Shown in pieces: positions 45,950 to 57,499 of a DNA stretch of 64,000 nt. The notes beneath the pieces were generated by a model. It was not told the origin of the DNA. It saw nothing but the letters and a program-made list of their open reading frames with translations, and made no database searches. Position 1 is the stretch's first letter. Every line of letters starts with the position of its first letter. The stretch comes from Trematomus loennbergii. Lineage: Eukaryota; Chordata; Actinopteri; Perciformes; Nototheniidae. The stretch spans positions 548,501 through 612,500 of the forward strand of contig JAAOOA010000066.1 of assembly GCA_012861695.1 (NCBI GenBank). Direction: 5' to 3'. A program made the position numbers and the translations under genes.

Positions 45950-47470
45950 GTGACCCGAAAAGGCAAGTTTTGTGATTTTAACACTTTTTTGACTGAAACT
46001 ATACAGTTTTTGATAACTTTACTGATTTTGCTTTTTCTCTCTCACCAAGGTACTCTAAGATACACTTTTATGTATGCAAAACCTTAAAACTAGAAAAATG
46101 AAGTACATTGTCTGAATAGATTTTCTTTAAGACTGTGACTCTTAAAAGGCACTTTGTGATTTTAACGCTAATTCAGTGGAACAATCCAGTTTTGTTAACA
46201 TCAATTATTTTTTCTCTTTTCTTGTGTTACTAAGATACTTTTAGATACACTTTGATGTATGCAACACTTAACAACTGGTAGAATATGAAGTACTTTGTAA
46301 GGAATTGGGTTTCTTTAAATGGCAGTTATTTTTATTTTAAAGGAGAGGTGTCATGGCCATTTCCACTGATCATAATTCCATTGTTGAGGTCGACTAGAAT
46401 AGATTTATATTGTGCATTGTTCCAAACTCACATTGGTTTCTCATACAGCATCTCTGTAAACTACGTGTATTCACTGAATTTCACTCTCTGCCTTTAACGG
46501 CTCGTTGTAGCTCCAATAGCTCCAGCCCCCACCCTCCCTGTGAGCACAGTGTGCTCTGATTGGTCGGGACGTTGTGAATCGCGCTGAGCTCCGTGGAGGT
46601 GTTGTTTCCTTGTTAGCGATACACAGCCAAACACAGCCAAACTCATCCTGAGCACACACAAACTCACAGCCGAAGTAAAAACAATAAGTGTGGCTTGATA
46701 TTGAGTAAGAAAAAGGTTGATAAACGCTGTGAGAATGGGTCTGCAGAGAGAATTTCGCCGCGATCCCAACTGTCTGTTATCAGCCTGCACAGGGAGGAGA
46801 AATCAGCTGAGCTGCCTGCTCCCTGCATACAGATGTGTGTGTGAGGAAGTCCGTGGATTGGTCAATTTGGACCAATCAGCGGGTGCTTAACGTAACGGCT
46901 CCACGGATTGGTCCATTTCGTTCCGGGTACGGCTTGACATGCCGTCCCGGACGAATTAAATGGACAATGACGTATCTCCAACGAGGCGTTTTGGGGAGGT
47001 ATTTTCTGTGTTAGAGTTTTACTCGCTACAGGGTGTACTTTGAGGGTTTTGACTCTTCACACCGTTTACATGCAGAAAAACCTTCAAACACACAAGGGGA
47101 CGGGTAATAACCGGAAAAGCATGACCCCTCTCCTTTAACACTTTTTCAGTTAAACAATGTAGGTTTTTTCTGATAACCTTAAATATCTTTGCTATTTTCT
47201 GCGACCAAGATACTTTTTGATACACTTTTATGTAGGAACATTTTACAACTAATAGAATGTCAATTACTTTGTAACAAATGTATTTTCTTAAAGACTGTGA
47301 CTCTAAAAGGCAAGTTTGTGATTTTAACCCTTTTTTACTGACACTAAGCAGAGTTTTATTTTTTCTCTCGCCAAGATACATTTAGATACACTTTTATTAA
47401 TGCAAAACCTTAAAACTAGAAAATGAAGTACTTTGTCTGAATAGATTTTCTTTAAGAGTGTGACTCTTAA
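45950..47470. repeat. ~165-190 bp tandem repeat, split by a TTAA element
   Basis: Units begin GTGACTCTTAAAAGGCA and end TTTTCTTTAAGACT. Unit starts lie at 45950, 46135, a third unit split by the insertion at 46341-47134, then 47297 and a truncated one at 47460. Shared inner blocks are TGTGATTTTAAC, TAGATACACTTT and GAAGTACTTTGT. Units diverge by eye at roughly one base in five. Confidence 0.8.
46341..47134. mobile_element. TTAA-flanked non-autonomous DNA element
   Basis: TTAA lies on both sides (46337-46340 and 47135-47138). The ends are inverted: AGGAGAGGTGTCATG and CATGACCCCTCTCCT. It interrupts a tandem repeat unit cleanly, which confirms the borders. The GTGGCTTGATATTGAGTAAG stretch at 46690 recurs near 60658. 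No transposase. Confidence 0.85.
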
Positions 47471-47908
47471 GGCCCTGACACACCAGGCCGAAATCGGCCG
47501 TTTTCGTTAGTCGGACGACGAAGCGTGCCCTGTCGCCCAAACTCAATTTGGTGTGTCCCGCACCGTCGGCCGTGACACGCCTTATTTGGCCTTTCATGGC
47601 CGACGCACGGCCGTTTCAACACAGGCAGTCGGACAAAGAAATCACTCTGATTGGCTGTTCAGCTAGCGAATCAGTGCATGAGAAGCGAAACGGTTGCTTG
47701 AGAATGTCTTCCACAAGCAACACTCCAATGGCTGATAGCACGAAACATGTTTCGATGGACGAGAGTTCAAATGGAACGCACACGCTATTTGTTTGTTTAG
47801 ATCACGCAGTCTGTTCTTCTTCTCTGTCTTCCGGTTGTTGCCTCTTTTGAATGACGAATACACACTGCCGCCGCCTGCTGGTAAGGAGAGTTATTGCCAC
47901 TCACGCAG
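47471..47908. other. repeat-like sequence, possible DNA element start
   Basis: GGCCCTGACACACCAGGCCG follows the truncated tandem unit and resembles the start of a common fish DNA element, but no matching right end is visible. Confidence 0.35.
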
Positions 47909-48264
47909 TGTTCGAAATGGGGGGGAGCCAGGGGGACGAAGGCCGACTTTGAGATAAATAGGGGGAGCCCCAAAAAATCGTGCATATTTGTGTCACACAG
48001 ATTAGAAATGTTGAGTTTCTGTAAATAAAAGTTCTTGAAATAAATTATAGTCATTGTTCATTACAGTTTCTGAATATTCGTTTTTTTTGGGAATATTTCT
48101 GTGTGTTGCCATCTGTACTTGGCGGTGCTGCATTATTTATGCTACTTACGTTGCTATTACGTTGCCGGCGCGGTACTTGAAATGTTCATATTGATATTGT
48201 TTACTTTTAACTCTGTAATTTGTTAATAATAATAACTTATACAAATAACTTTGTAATAAAGAAA

Positions 48265-49005
48265 ATGGCGAAACGAAAACAGCCAAGCCTTGCAGCTTTT
48301 GGTTTCACAAGTAAAGAAGCAAAGGAGTCTAAAAATGAAAATGTCAACCGAACAACTTTTAGTTCGCCAGCTGTAAGCGGCGTTAGGGTCGATTTTGACA
48401 GCTCCACACTGAGGGAAAGGCCTGCCGATGCGGAGCCAGAAGAGGCTTCAGAAGAGGCTTCAACAACGGCGACAGCCTCCGGTTCGACCTGCACTAGCGA
48501 ACATGACGCTGACGATGCCCATGACGGCCTGCCTTTTAACTGGACACTGAAAAGATGGAGTGAGTGGAAAGAAAAGTATCCATGGCTTTTCATAAAAAAT
48601 AAAAAATGTGGATGGGAGATTTGCAAAGAGGCAAAAACTATATTGATCTCCTTGCCGTTCTCAGAAAAGCGAGAGTGCACCTTTCACCAGAATGGATTCA
48701 GGGAAAAGTCAGCTGTGATCAACAAAATAACCTGCGAAAAAAGATCTATAAGCACCATAAGAGCCAGGCAACGAAAAAGCAATCGCAATTTCGGAGATGA
48801 GAAAGAAAGATGTCCTACCAAACAAGGTATTAGCAATCAATGCTGATCTAATGCAGGAAACATACATCGTTCAGATAGGCCAAATCTTCACTAGTCGTTG
48901 GGTGGCTAGTAGTTTTCAGACTGTGAAAGCTGTCTGGAAAGATTATCCCGCACTGGCACGCCAATTCAAAACAGCAACAGATGACACATCATCTCGCAGT
49001 GACAC
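48265..49005 (+). pseudogene. hAT transposase remnant (N-terminus plus a C-terminal piece)
   Basis: ATG at 48265 begins MAKRKQPSLAAFGFTSKEAK. A low-complexity acidic stretch follows, then LPFNWTLKRWSEWKEKYPWL with CGWEICKEAK, a degenerate BED/TTF-type zinc finger that normally binds the transposon ends. After frame breaks near 48790 the sequence jumps to VQIGQIFTSRWVASSFQTVK and AVWKDYPALARQFK, part of the C-terminal hAT domain. The catalytic middle is therefore deleted. A hAT-like end (CAGTGTTCGAAAT) lies upstream at about 47909. Confidence 0.65.
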
Positions 49006-49009
49006 AGAG

Positions 49010-49715
49010 AGACAGAAATGCAGGGTTGTTGGTTGTCCCTAGAGTCTCTAAAAGTACAATGGGAGCCAGAGCCTTTTCTTATCAAGCTCCACTTTTGTGG
49101 AATCAGCTTCCAGTTTGTGTTCGGGCGGCAGACACCCTATCCGTTTTTAAGAATGCGCTTAAGACCTTCCTTTTTGATAAAGCTTATAGTTAGGGCTGAG
49201 ATTCAGCCCCTAGTTTTGCTGCTATAGGCTTAGTTTGTCGGGGGACACCTTACTTCTTCCTTCTCTCTGTCTGTACCTGTGTACTCATGTTCCGAATAAC
49301 CCAGCTTCCCCAAATTTCTTTTTGGTGTCTATATACGCCGGGATCCGGAGTCATGGATGATCCTGTTGCTGTGGTCCTGAGTCCTGGATCGCGAGCCCTG
49401 GATCTTGAGTCGTGGCTGTGCCTGCTGCTGTGGTCCTGGATCATAAGTCCTGGATGGATATCCTCGTGGATTCATCTTCTTATTATAGACACATGCATTT
49501 CCAAACATTTGGACTACCTATGTTGCAAATGTATTATCTTTTCAATTTACACACGGCATCTATTGCACATCTGTCCGTCCTGGGAGAGGGATCCCTCCTC
49601 TGTTGCTCTCCCTGAGGTTTCTCCCATGTTCCCCTTTAAACTGTGGGGTTTCTCCAGAAGTTTTTCCTTGTACGATGTGAGGGTCTAAGGACAGGGGGTC
49701 GTATTGTCATACTAA
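49010..49715 (+). pseudogene. L2-like LINE C-terminus and 3' UTR
   Basis: The frame reads VVGCPRVSKSTMGARAFSYQ, then PLLWNQLPVCVRAADTLSVF and KNALKTFLFDKAYS, with a stop at about 49193. The 3' UTR includes CCTGAGGTTTCTCCCATG and TTTTTCCTTGTACGATGTGA, hallmark sequence of a widespread fish LINE tail. Confidence 0.82.
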
Positions 49716-49805
49716 TAGACACCGACAAACGCAACAAGTTGCGGGAGAAGAGCCTCTTCTCACTTCTCTTCGTAGACATCAATGGCACCGCCCTGGAGCA
49801 ATTCG

Positions 49806-51057
49806 ACCCTCAGGTGCCGTTTACACGAGGACAAAACGGCTTGTATCTGCATAGTTTCTCTTGCATATAGCCCTATTATTTACATGAGGCCGATAGAAAC
49901 GGACCCCACAAACGATAACGGGTCCCAAGGTGGATAGATTTGCAAACGAAACTCTCTGGGGGTCAAACGAGTCCGTGTAATCGCCTCTATACGAATATTT
50001 CCTGAAAAAATAACGATAGCCCCACCTAGCCCCACCTAGCCCACCTCTCCCCACTCTCCCCACCTCTCCTGCTCACTGCTGTAGCATGGCCAGTAGCCAT
50101 CTGTAACGATCAACTATCAAAAATAGCTGTGTTAATTAAACGCACAAGGGGTTCTTGAATGAAATAATATTATAAAAGGCAAACCAGAATTGTTAACGCC
50201 CAATATACTCCTTAAACAAAATAAACAGAGTCAGATTTCATGCATTGATCCATTATATTGACAATTTTCCAGCCAAACAACACAAACAAAATTAAACAGT
50301 CCGCTCTGCGATACACCAAAATGGTCTTTACTGCCTAATCCAGGCCATTATTGTTCATTGCTCCTGCGCCCGTCGGCGGCAAAAAGAGAAATGTTTGTAG
50401 GCCTATTCAGGCTATAATCCACACAAAAAAAGGAAACGCAGGACCGGCGTGTCCCAGAGGAGCGATCTCACCCGGTGTTTGTAGAGAATATCTCTCTTTC
50501 TGAGCGCGTCCTCTCCACGGAGACGTGCTTCTTGGTCGGTCGATGCAATATCCACAGATTCGGTTTCTTTCAGTTAACTTCCCCGTTGCATTATCCATAT
50601 ATTTACATGCTGAGGAAATTACTATATCCCGCTGAATACCAGCAATCGCCACACACACTTCCTCCTGTCAGTAGCTACTGCTAGTGCTACTGCTACTGAC
50701 CATGCTACAGATATTAGTGCAAAATCTACAGCTCCTCTACCACAACCATCAGCAACAAGTGGACATGGAGAATTACATGAACTACATGTTGCTAAATCCA
50801 CCGCGGGGCATAAACAGAAGGGTAGCCATGGCAACATTGCTGCGGGGCTGCTCAGGAGTCTTCTTCGCTGCTTTTTGTGTATTTTGTGGCGGAAGTTACA
50901 GCGCCACTTACAGTCCCGGCATATGTACTACAGCGTTTCCAGCGGTCTCGTTTGAACAGACACGTTAAATGAAACGAATGCATGTGAACGGAAGACTTTT
51001 TTGAAAACGCATACTGTGCATAAACGCAAACGTTCCCGTGTGCACAACGCCTCAGGC
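49806..51057. mobile_element. non-autonomous DNA transposon, second copy of the 3671-4660 family
   Basis: The left end TCAGGTGCCGTTTACACGAG and right end CCCGTGTGCACAACGCCTCA are loosely inverted. The terminal 200 bp at each side match the copy at 3671-4660 in reverse order. The interior (50050-50820) contains an S-rich frame without domain signature and the CTACTGCTAGTGCTACTGCT repeat at 50680. No transposase recognised. Confidence 0.6.
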
Positions 51058-51236
51058 ATTTGTACGGTCTTGGATCAAAGCTGGCCACAAACCCTCCACA
51101 TCATGGGTTCCGAGACCGAAAGCGAAGAAGAAGCCGCCCAGGTCCCTGTGGTCGCTTTTACAGTAAGGTAAGAGAGTCAATTTTACTGTTTGAGCTTTGT
51201 GTTTGTTTGGACTGGCCCCAGTCCTACTGTTGATAT

Positions 51237-51517
<281 letters not shown>

Positions 51518-51783
51518 TATCTTTATATCTCAACTACATTAACGACTGCTAATGCTGCTCTTTCACTTAAACATTTTTCCATCAGAGAACCAGCAGGGCA
51601 TTTTCTTTTCATTGTGCAGCAGCTATAGGTAAACCATTGTTTTTCATGACTTGACAAAGCTTGTTAAATAGAAAGTGGTCTAAACAATAAGACATTCTGC
51701 AATATTTCATAGAAATAAACAAGAAAATAATCTCCAGTGAGCCCTCCACAGTTTTGTCAAACAAATGGCAAGTGTTTACCTAC

Positions 51784-51867
51784 CTTAGACCTGAGAGCCC
51801 AGTATTCCTCTGTGCCATATTCCAAATGTTTGAAAGCTGTCAGATAGTCAAAACTGATGATCGCTGT
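51784..51867 (-). CDS. adck1: adck1 coding exon 2 of those visible (84 bp)
   Basis: This short exon was found by searching for the residues missing between the exons at 62182 and 27307. On the minus strand a TTTGTCCGCAG acceptor is followed by ACA GCG ATC ATC AGT TTT GAC and the exon ends TCT AAG before GTAGGTAAAC. It encodes TAIISFDYLTAFKHLEYGTE and then EYWALRSK, 28 codons, phase 0 at both ends. It aligns without gaps to the ISYDYLTSLK...YGSEEYLQLRSK segment of vertebrate ADCK1 and joins both neighbours exactly. The plus-strand ORF at 51754-51945 is its shadow. Confidence 0.95.
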
Positions 51868-52594
51868 CTGCGGACAAAGAGAGCAGAGACAAGGAAAGAC
51901 CTAATGAGTAAGCAATTATACTTATTTTTCAAAACCACAGTATGATAGAAAATGATTTTACTGCTCTCCCGTTGTTGTTGTTCTTGTGACATTCCAAACT
52001 CAAGGCCCGCGGGCCACTTCCGGACCGCTGTACAGTTATATCTGGGCCGCGAGAACATTTCCTAACTATCATAACTGGCCCACCTGTATAAGACTTACAC
52101 CGCTGATACTCAAAGTCCCAGAATGTACTGCATCAGCCAGAGCACCAAGACATTCTAGAAAGGAAAGGAGATATTGATGCCCGACAATTCCTTGCGGCAG
52201 CAACATTTACAATGATGCACATCACGCAAATGGACGGACGTTAATAACCTACGCACACGTTGTTATCTGCACCTTCCTACTGCTTTATTGCACACTCATG
52301 AGACGTCAGAAGTCACCTAAAAAGAAATGGCCAAACGAAAAGAGGACTCTGAAAACAGGGGCTTTCAAGACAGGTGGGAGGGAGAGACACCTGTTTACTA
52401 GAATTTGCAGGAAAGCCGTTTGTCTTGTTTGTGGAACTGGCGTGGCCGAATTCAAAGAACATAACAAAAGACGGCACTATTGCCCCTTTTCCACCAAACC
52501 GGTTTCAAGGCCGGTTCCGGGCTAGAGCCTGATTAAGCTCTGGTTCTTCCTGCTTCCACCGTTTTTATTTAGGTCTTAACATATACATGCAATA

Positions 52595-53209
52595 TAGGGC
52601 TGCACGATTTGGGGAAATAATTTCAAAAATATATATTGCGATTGCGATTCGATTTGCGATATTTGTTTTTAAGCTACCCAACGGAAGTTTATTGTAAAAT
52701 GCGGCCATATCTCCGGCTAGGAAGGTCGCATCAACATGCTCCCGTCTCTAGCACCCCCGCAGCCCGAGCTACGAGTGAAAGAACTAAACTTACATGAAAC
52801 TTCCGTTGGGTTGCTTTAAAGTCAAGCTTCAGTTTAAGATTCACCCTGTAATAGAAACATGTGATGGAGCATTACTAACCTGACTCAGATGGTTGTTTCA
52901 CCAAACCATCAAGGAAAGCTCCATTGGAAGCCATTTGGAAAAGTATTTCAAAAATACTTGGCAGGTGATTGGATCAATCTGTCTATCACCTACTATCATG
53001 GGCCACTTCTGATTGGTTAACAATGACTGGTACATGGGGATCACAGCACTTCTGATTGGTGTGGATGACTGACACACAAGAAGAACAAAACATTCTTTAT
53101 TTATTTTATTAAACTTAAAAACAAAAAAATATCGCAGGCTTTGCGATTTGATAATTGCATCATTTCAAATTGCGATTTCGATTTAAAATCGATTAATCGT
53201 TCAGCCCTA
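52595..53209. mobile_element. non-autonomous hAT element
   Basis: TAGGGCTGCACGATTT at the left and TTAATCGTTCAGCCCTA at the right are inverted. The flanking 8-mers ATGCAATA and ATACAATA match at 7 of 8. Interior AATCGATT/TGCGATT words are typical. It lies inside the hAT remnant at 51965-54045. Confidence 0.85.
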
Positions 53210-53503
53210 ATACAATATATACATATCTGCACACATATTTTTATATACATTTGTTTTATATTCGGGATCGTGGGAAACGGTATGTGCATTTAAAAATAAA
53301 AAAGAGGAATAGTTTCGGCGAAAACTAAAAGGTACCATGGGGTCAGATTATAATTTTCCAAAGGGGGGTTCGTTCAGATGTGTGTATCTCACACTGCACT
53401 GTAACTGTAATTCATGTATCTTTGCTTTTAAATGAATGTTTTTAGATATCATTTTATAATATGTTTCTTAATGCTATTAATGTCTTTCATTTTTGTAAAG
53501 TGC

Positions 53504-53535
53504 CTTGCCTTGCCTTGCCTTGCCTTGCCTCGCCT
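53504..53535. repeat. CCTTG pentanucleotide repeat
   Basis: Six to seven tandem copies of TGCCT/CCTTG. Confidence 0.9.
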
Positions 53536-54049
53536 CTCTGTACACAAAAACTGGAAGATTGACAATAAAGTTGACTTTGACTTTGATACAGCAGGAAACA
53601 CTAGCACCGGAGCACTTACAGTTAACTTTATAAGAGGTAAAGGCTTAAGTCACCGCCAGTTTCAGTATTTTCTTGAGGATTCCGAACATGCCGATGTGCC
53701 CTATCACACAGAGGTGAGATGGCTAAGTTAAGGGAAAGTACTGAAGAGATTTTTTTTACTTGCATGAGGAAATCTACCAGTTTTTGGAAAGTTAAGGGAA
53801 AGATACCAGCTCAGAAATTTTAATTTGAACTGTTCAGCAATCCATTTGCAGTTGAAGTGGACGTTAACCTCCAATTGGAGCTGATAAACCTCCAGTGTAA
53901 TGACACACTCAATGCAAAGTATGACTGTCGGGGCTGCAGTTTCCAAGCTTCCTCCCGGAAAAAATGCCTCAACTCCGCCTACATGCTGTTCAAATGCTCT
54001 GCATTTTTGGAACCAAATACCTGTGTGAGCAGATTTTCTCTTTGATTAA

Positions 54050-55140
54050 CCTGTTAAGCCCTGAGCCTGTTTTTCAGGTCTCAGGCTCAAAAATGACATT
54101 CCCAGAACAAATGACCATATCTTCCCTTCTAAAAGGGTTAAATTAATAATCTTTTTTCTCAAAGTAATGATAAACCTGTGAGTTGGATGTAGAAAAGTCA
54201 GAATCAATATAGATGTTTTTTATTTTAAAGAAAATTCATATTTTACATAGTAAAAAACTGTAAATTATAGTGTCCGTCCAAAAATAATTTTGTACTTATA
54301 GTGAAAACTACCCTTGGATGATGGTAAGGTAGACTAAAAGCTTTAGGAATCCAAAGTACAACATATAATAAGTACCCTGTATCAAGATTGATGCAAAACA
54401 AGTGACATTTGACCTTTTTAGAGAGATTTAGCAAAAAGAAACCACTTCTGGGGTCATTTGGGTGGATTTTCCATATCTCTGGCCCCCTTGGTCGACTTTG
54501 ATGGTTGACACCTCTTTCGCGCATGTAATTTTCCATCAGAGTGAACCTATCTCTAGCTTTGACATCTGGAAACGGAAAAGCAGTTTTAATGCTTATGGAT
54601 TATCAGAAATCATTTCAAAGGGACACAGACACATTAGATTAACCTATGGATTAACTTCAGCAGCGTTTTTATCGTTTTAATGCCATTGAAGACCACTTTG
54701 GAGAGACTACAGAGCCAAGATAAAAAAATTAGCATTTTTAGCTACCTAGCGTCACCTGTTTTGATGTCTGTTTTTGCTTACATGTATAACGTCGCCATTT
54801 CGTATAATTCAGTGATAATGTGGGTGTCCATCGATTCTGTGTCACCTCACGATGTGAAACGATGTCATGGATGTAGAGAAGAGATAAATAATAAGGTTTT
54901 GTGAGTGATTTTCTGTGCAGTAAGGTGTTAGCATTTTTCGCTCGTTGCTAATTCAGAGGCTCAGTGTTAGCATTGTGGGTTTTATTTTGAAAAAAAAAAA
55001 AAAAAAGATCAGTTAGATGAGTTTCTTCCCGTTACATGGATATAAAACATTCATAGTTTATTAAATGAACATACCCTCAGACACTGTTTCCTGCAAGATG
55101 TTGCGGCAGTGCCCCGGTACCGGGGTCTCTCGGGCTTAAC
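54050..55140. mobile_element. piggyBac-derived MITE, copy E (right tip missing)
   Basis: It starts CCTGTTAAGCCCTGAGCC after TTAA (54046-54049) and matches copies A and B throughout, ending CTCTCGGGCTTAAC at 55140. The final AGG and flanking TTAA are absent, and the sequence passes directly into the larger piggyBac relative. Confidence 0.85.
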
Positions 55141-55794
55141 ATCTGAAAGCTGATACTCCACAGATTATTTTGATATAAGTATCATCACTGCACGACAAGA
55201 ACTCACTGAGCTAGCAGCCAGAACAGAGCAAGAAAACAACAACAGTTTTCTAAACCATAACAATAATTATGTCTTACCGTTGCCGTTTTGTGATCAAAAG
55301 TCGTGTTCAAGGGAATAAAAACGCTGCTCAAGGTTAATCCAATGTCTAAGTCACTTTAGAATTGTTCCTGATAATCCATCATTACATTCATGGCAGCAGA
55401 GTAGGTATAAAGTTTTGCAGTCCGGGGCTAATGCTGTCTCCCACGAGGTTTACGCAAACCTCTTACTCCTCCACGTAAGTGTTTAGCGGGACTTACTAAC
55501 TGCCACTCGATTCTATTGGCTCTAACGGTTCAGAAAAGGTGTCAATCACCCAAATCGACCAATGGGTTCCAGAGATAGGATCCTGCGTAGTATAAATAAT
55601 GCCAGCAGCGGCTATTTTACGCACATGACGCAGCAGCACCAGCACCGCAGCACCACAGCAGCAACACAGCGACAAACACAGCGACGAACACAGCGAACAG
55701 AGAACACAGAGACGACAGAGACAACAGCAGGCAACATAACATAATATTACAAGGACAAGGATTTATTTGCTTTTAGGACTTATTTGAGCAAATA

Positions 55795-56035
55795 ATGGCA
55801 CCCAGAAAGAGGCTGTATAAGCTTGAAGACGCCGTGGAAATGGTGTTCGCTGACTCTCCGTCAGAAGATGAGGATCTACTTCAGCCACAATCAGACCCTG
55901 ATTATGAACTTCGGGAAAGGTATGTACTCTCTCTGTTTGTATCTATTAGTTATGTATTTGGTGTTATTTCACACACGCTAAATGGATGCTATCAATACAT
56001 TAATTGTATTTCGTATATGTATACGTATTTCACAC

Positions 56036-56113
<78 letters not shown>

Positions 56114-56780
56114 GTGTGTGTGTATATACTGTTATTTCACACACGCTAAATGGAGGAATTATTCTGATTTGAGTTACATTTTTGAAATAATAAGCCAGTG
56201 AAGTAATCGATTTGTTTTTTCCACATTTGTTTTCACAGTGATGAAGACGAGTAAAATGGCTTCTGGATCACAGCCATCAACATCTGCCTCATCGAGCTAC
56301 GACGTGCATCAGATCAGCATACAGTTGCCCAGAGCCATCAACATCCAAGCTACGCCGCCGGACGTCTACACCAGTACTAACTCAGCCCCCTCTGCATCTT
56401 CTGATTCTGAACAATGGTCCCTCAATGTTACATTGCAGTGGTGAACAGCTTCCTTCTCCACAAGGAGCTGCACAAGATGAGGGGTGACCGCGGCAGGACG
56501 AAGCCACACACCCAGAAGTCCTTCAGGGAGCAGCTTGCTGCAGACATGAGGGGTGAAGTCCCTGCAGCACCACCACCACTCCCCCATTATCACTCGTATG
56601 CATTCCCAAGTATTATGGGGAAGATGCCACCGCGCTCAGGAGGTACTGCAGGAGGTGCTCTGATGCTGGCAACAAATGGTGAAGACACCTATCTACTGCA
56701 CTAAGTGCCTGGTTTGTGCCAGTGTTTACAAAAACAATGCTTGTGGTTTTATTTCGGTTTTAGTGTAGTTTTTTGTATAG
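55795..56780 (+). pseudogene. piggyBac transposase, first exon and C-terminus only
   Basis: Exon 1 (55795-55919) reads MAPRKRLYKLEDAVEMVFAD then SPSEDEDLLQPQSDPDYE, an acidic N-terminus normal for piggyBac. A GT...AG intron (55920-56238) follows; its body holds an (AT)n expansion. Exon 2 starts at 56239 and adds SDEDE before an in-frame stop. After MASGSQPSTSASSSYD and DSEQW the catalytic DDD domain is missing. The C-terminus appears at 56430 as VVNSFLLHKELHKMRGDRGR and KSFREQLAADM, then, after frameshifts, CRRCSDAGNK and VKTPIYCTKCLVCASVYK, the cysteine-rich tail that binds element ends. It cannot encode a working enzyme. Confidence 0.82.
56030..56115. repeat. (AT)n microsatellite in the piggyBac intron
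   Basis: TATA-rich dinucleotide run of about 85 bp, flanked by two copies of TTATTTCACACACGCTAAAT (near 55964 and 56131). Confidence 0.9.
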
Positions 56781-57499
56781 TGTGTTATTTTTTAAATAAA
56801 TCTGCTCCTGTTGGAGACAAATTTATCCTATGTTTCCTCATTTTTATTGTGTAAGTAAACCTTCCTAGAAGTGTTAGTCGGGTGATAAACATGTAAGGAC
56901 TGTGGCAAAGTCCACACACAGACACAACATTTACATAAAAAAAAAGAAATGTAATTTAAAAAATAATTTTATAATAACACTTGTATTTGGATGGAATGAT
57001 TACCTATAGTGATAATACAATTATTTTTACAGTATGGTACCTGAAAAAGGTCAAATGGCACTGATGGTATCCAAATGTGCCAAAGGTCAGTCTTTTTTTT
57101 TGCTAAATCTCTCTAAAAAGGTCAAATTTCACTTGTTTTGCCTCAATCTTGATACAGGGTACTTATAGGTTATACTTTGGATTCCTAAAGCTTTTAGTCT
57201 ACCATCCCATCATTCAAGGGTGGTTTTCACTATAAGTAATGTTTTCTTTTAGGCGGAGGTAAGAATTTACCTTTTTTTACTATGTTCCATCTGAATTTAC
57301 TCTGACACAGAAACATCTATAATGATTCTGACACTTCTACATCCAACTCACAGATGTAACCTTGCTTTGATAAAAGAAATTATTCATATAACCCTTTTAG
57401 AAGTTAAGTTATAGTCATTTGTTTTGGGCATAGCATTTTCGAGCCTGAAACCTGAAAAACAGGCTCAGGGCTTAACAGGTTTAATAATGGGGGGAAATT

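Larger units (their letters stand above)
51965..54045 (+). pseudogene. hAT transposase remnant (Charlie/GTF2IRD2-like), interrupted
   Basis: The left end has the AAGGCCCGCGGGCCACTTCC block of a hAT terminus near 52003. The start frame MAKRKEDSENRGFQDRW at 52328 leads to a BED-like finger (KAVCLVCGTGVAEFKEHNKR then RHY, 52415-52480). Other repeats occupy 52485-53590. The transposase resumes at 53600 with [20 protein letters not shown], then [11 protein letters not shown]. Later out of frame come LELINLQCNDTLNAKYD and PQLRLHAVQMLCIFGTKYLC before a piggyBac element cuts it at 54049. Many stops. Resemblance to the hAT family from which GTF2IRD2-type genes derive is from memory. Confidence 0.65.
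55141..57480 (+). mobile_element. piggyBac element with residual transposase (MITE parent type)
   Basis: The right end AGGCTCAGGGCTTAACAGG at 57479 is followed by TTAA (57481-57484 after one extra T). The left 450 bp (AATCCAATGTCTAAG, CTCGATTCTATTGGCTCTAA, GGTGTCAATCACCCAAATCG) and right 400 bp (AAATCTCTCTAAAAAGGTCA, CTTTGGATTCCTAAAGCTTT) match the two halves of the MITEs. Between them lies coding sequence absent from every MITE. This ties the MITE family to piggyBac directly. Its left terminus is missing. Confidence 0.85.

Noticed and set aside
51754..51945. 63-codon plus-strand ORF
   Set aside because: Shadow of the adck1 exon on the opposite strand.
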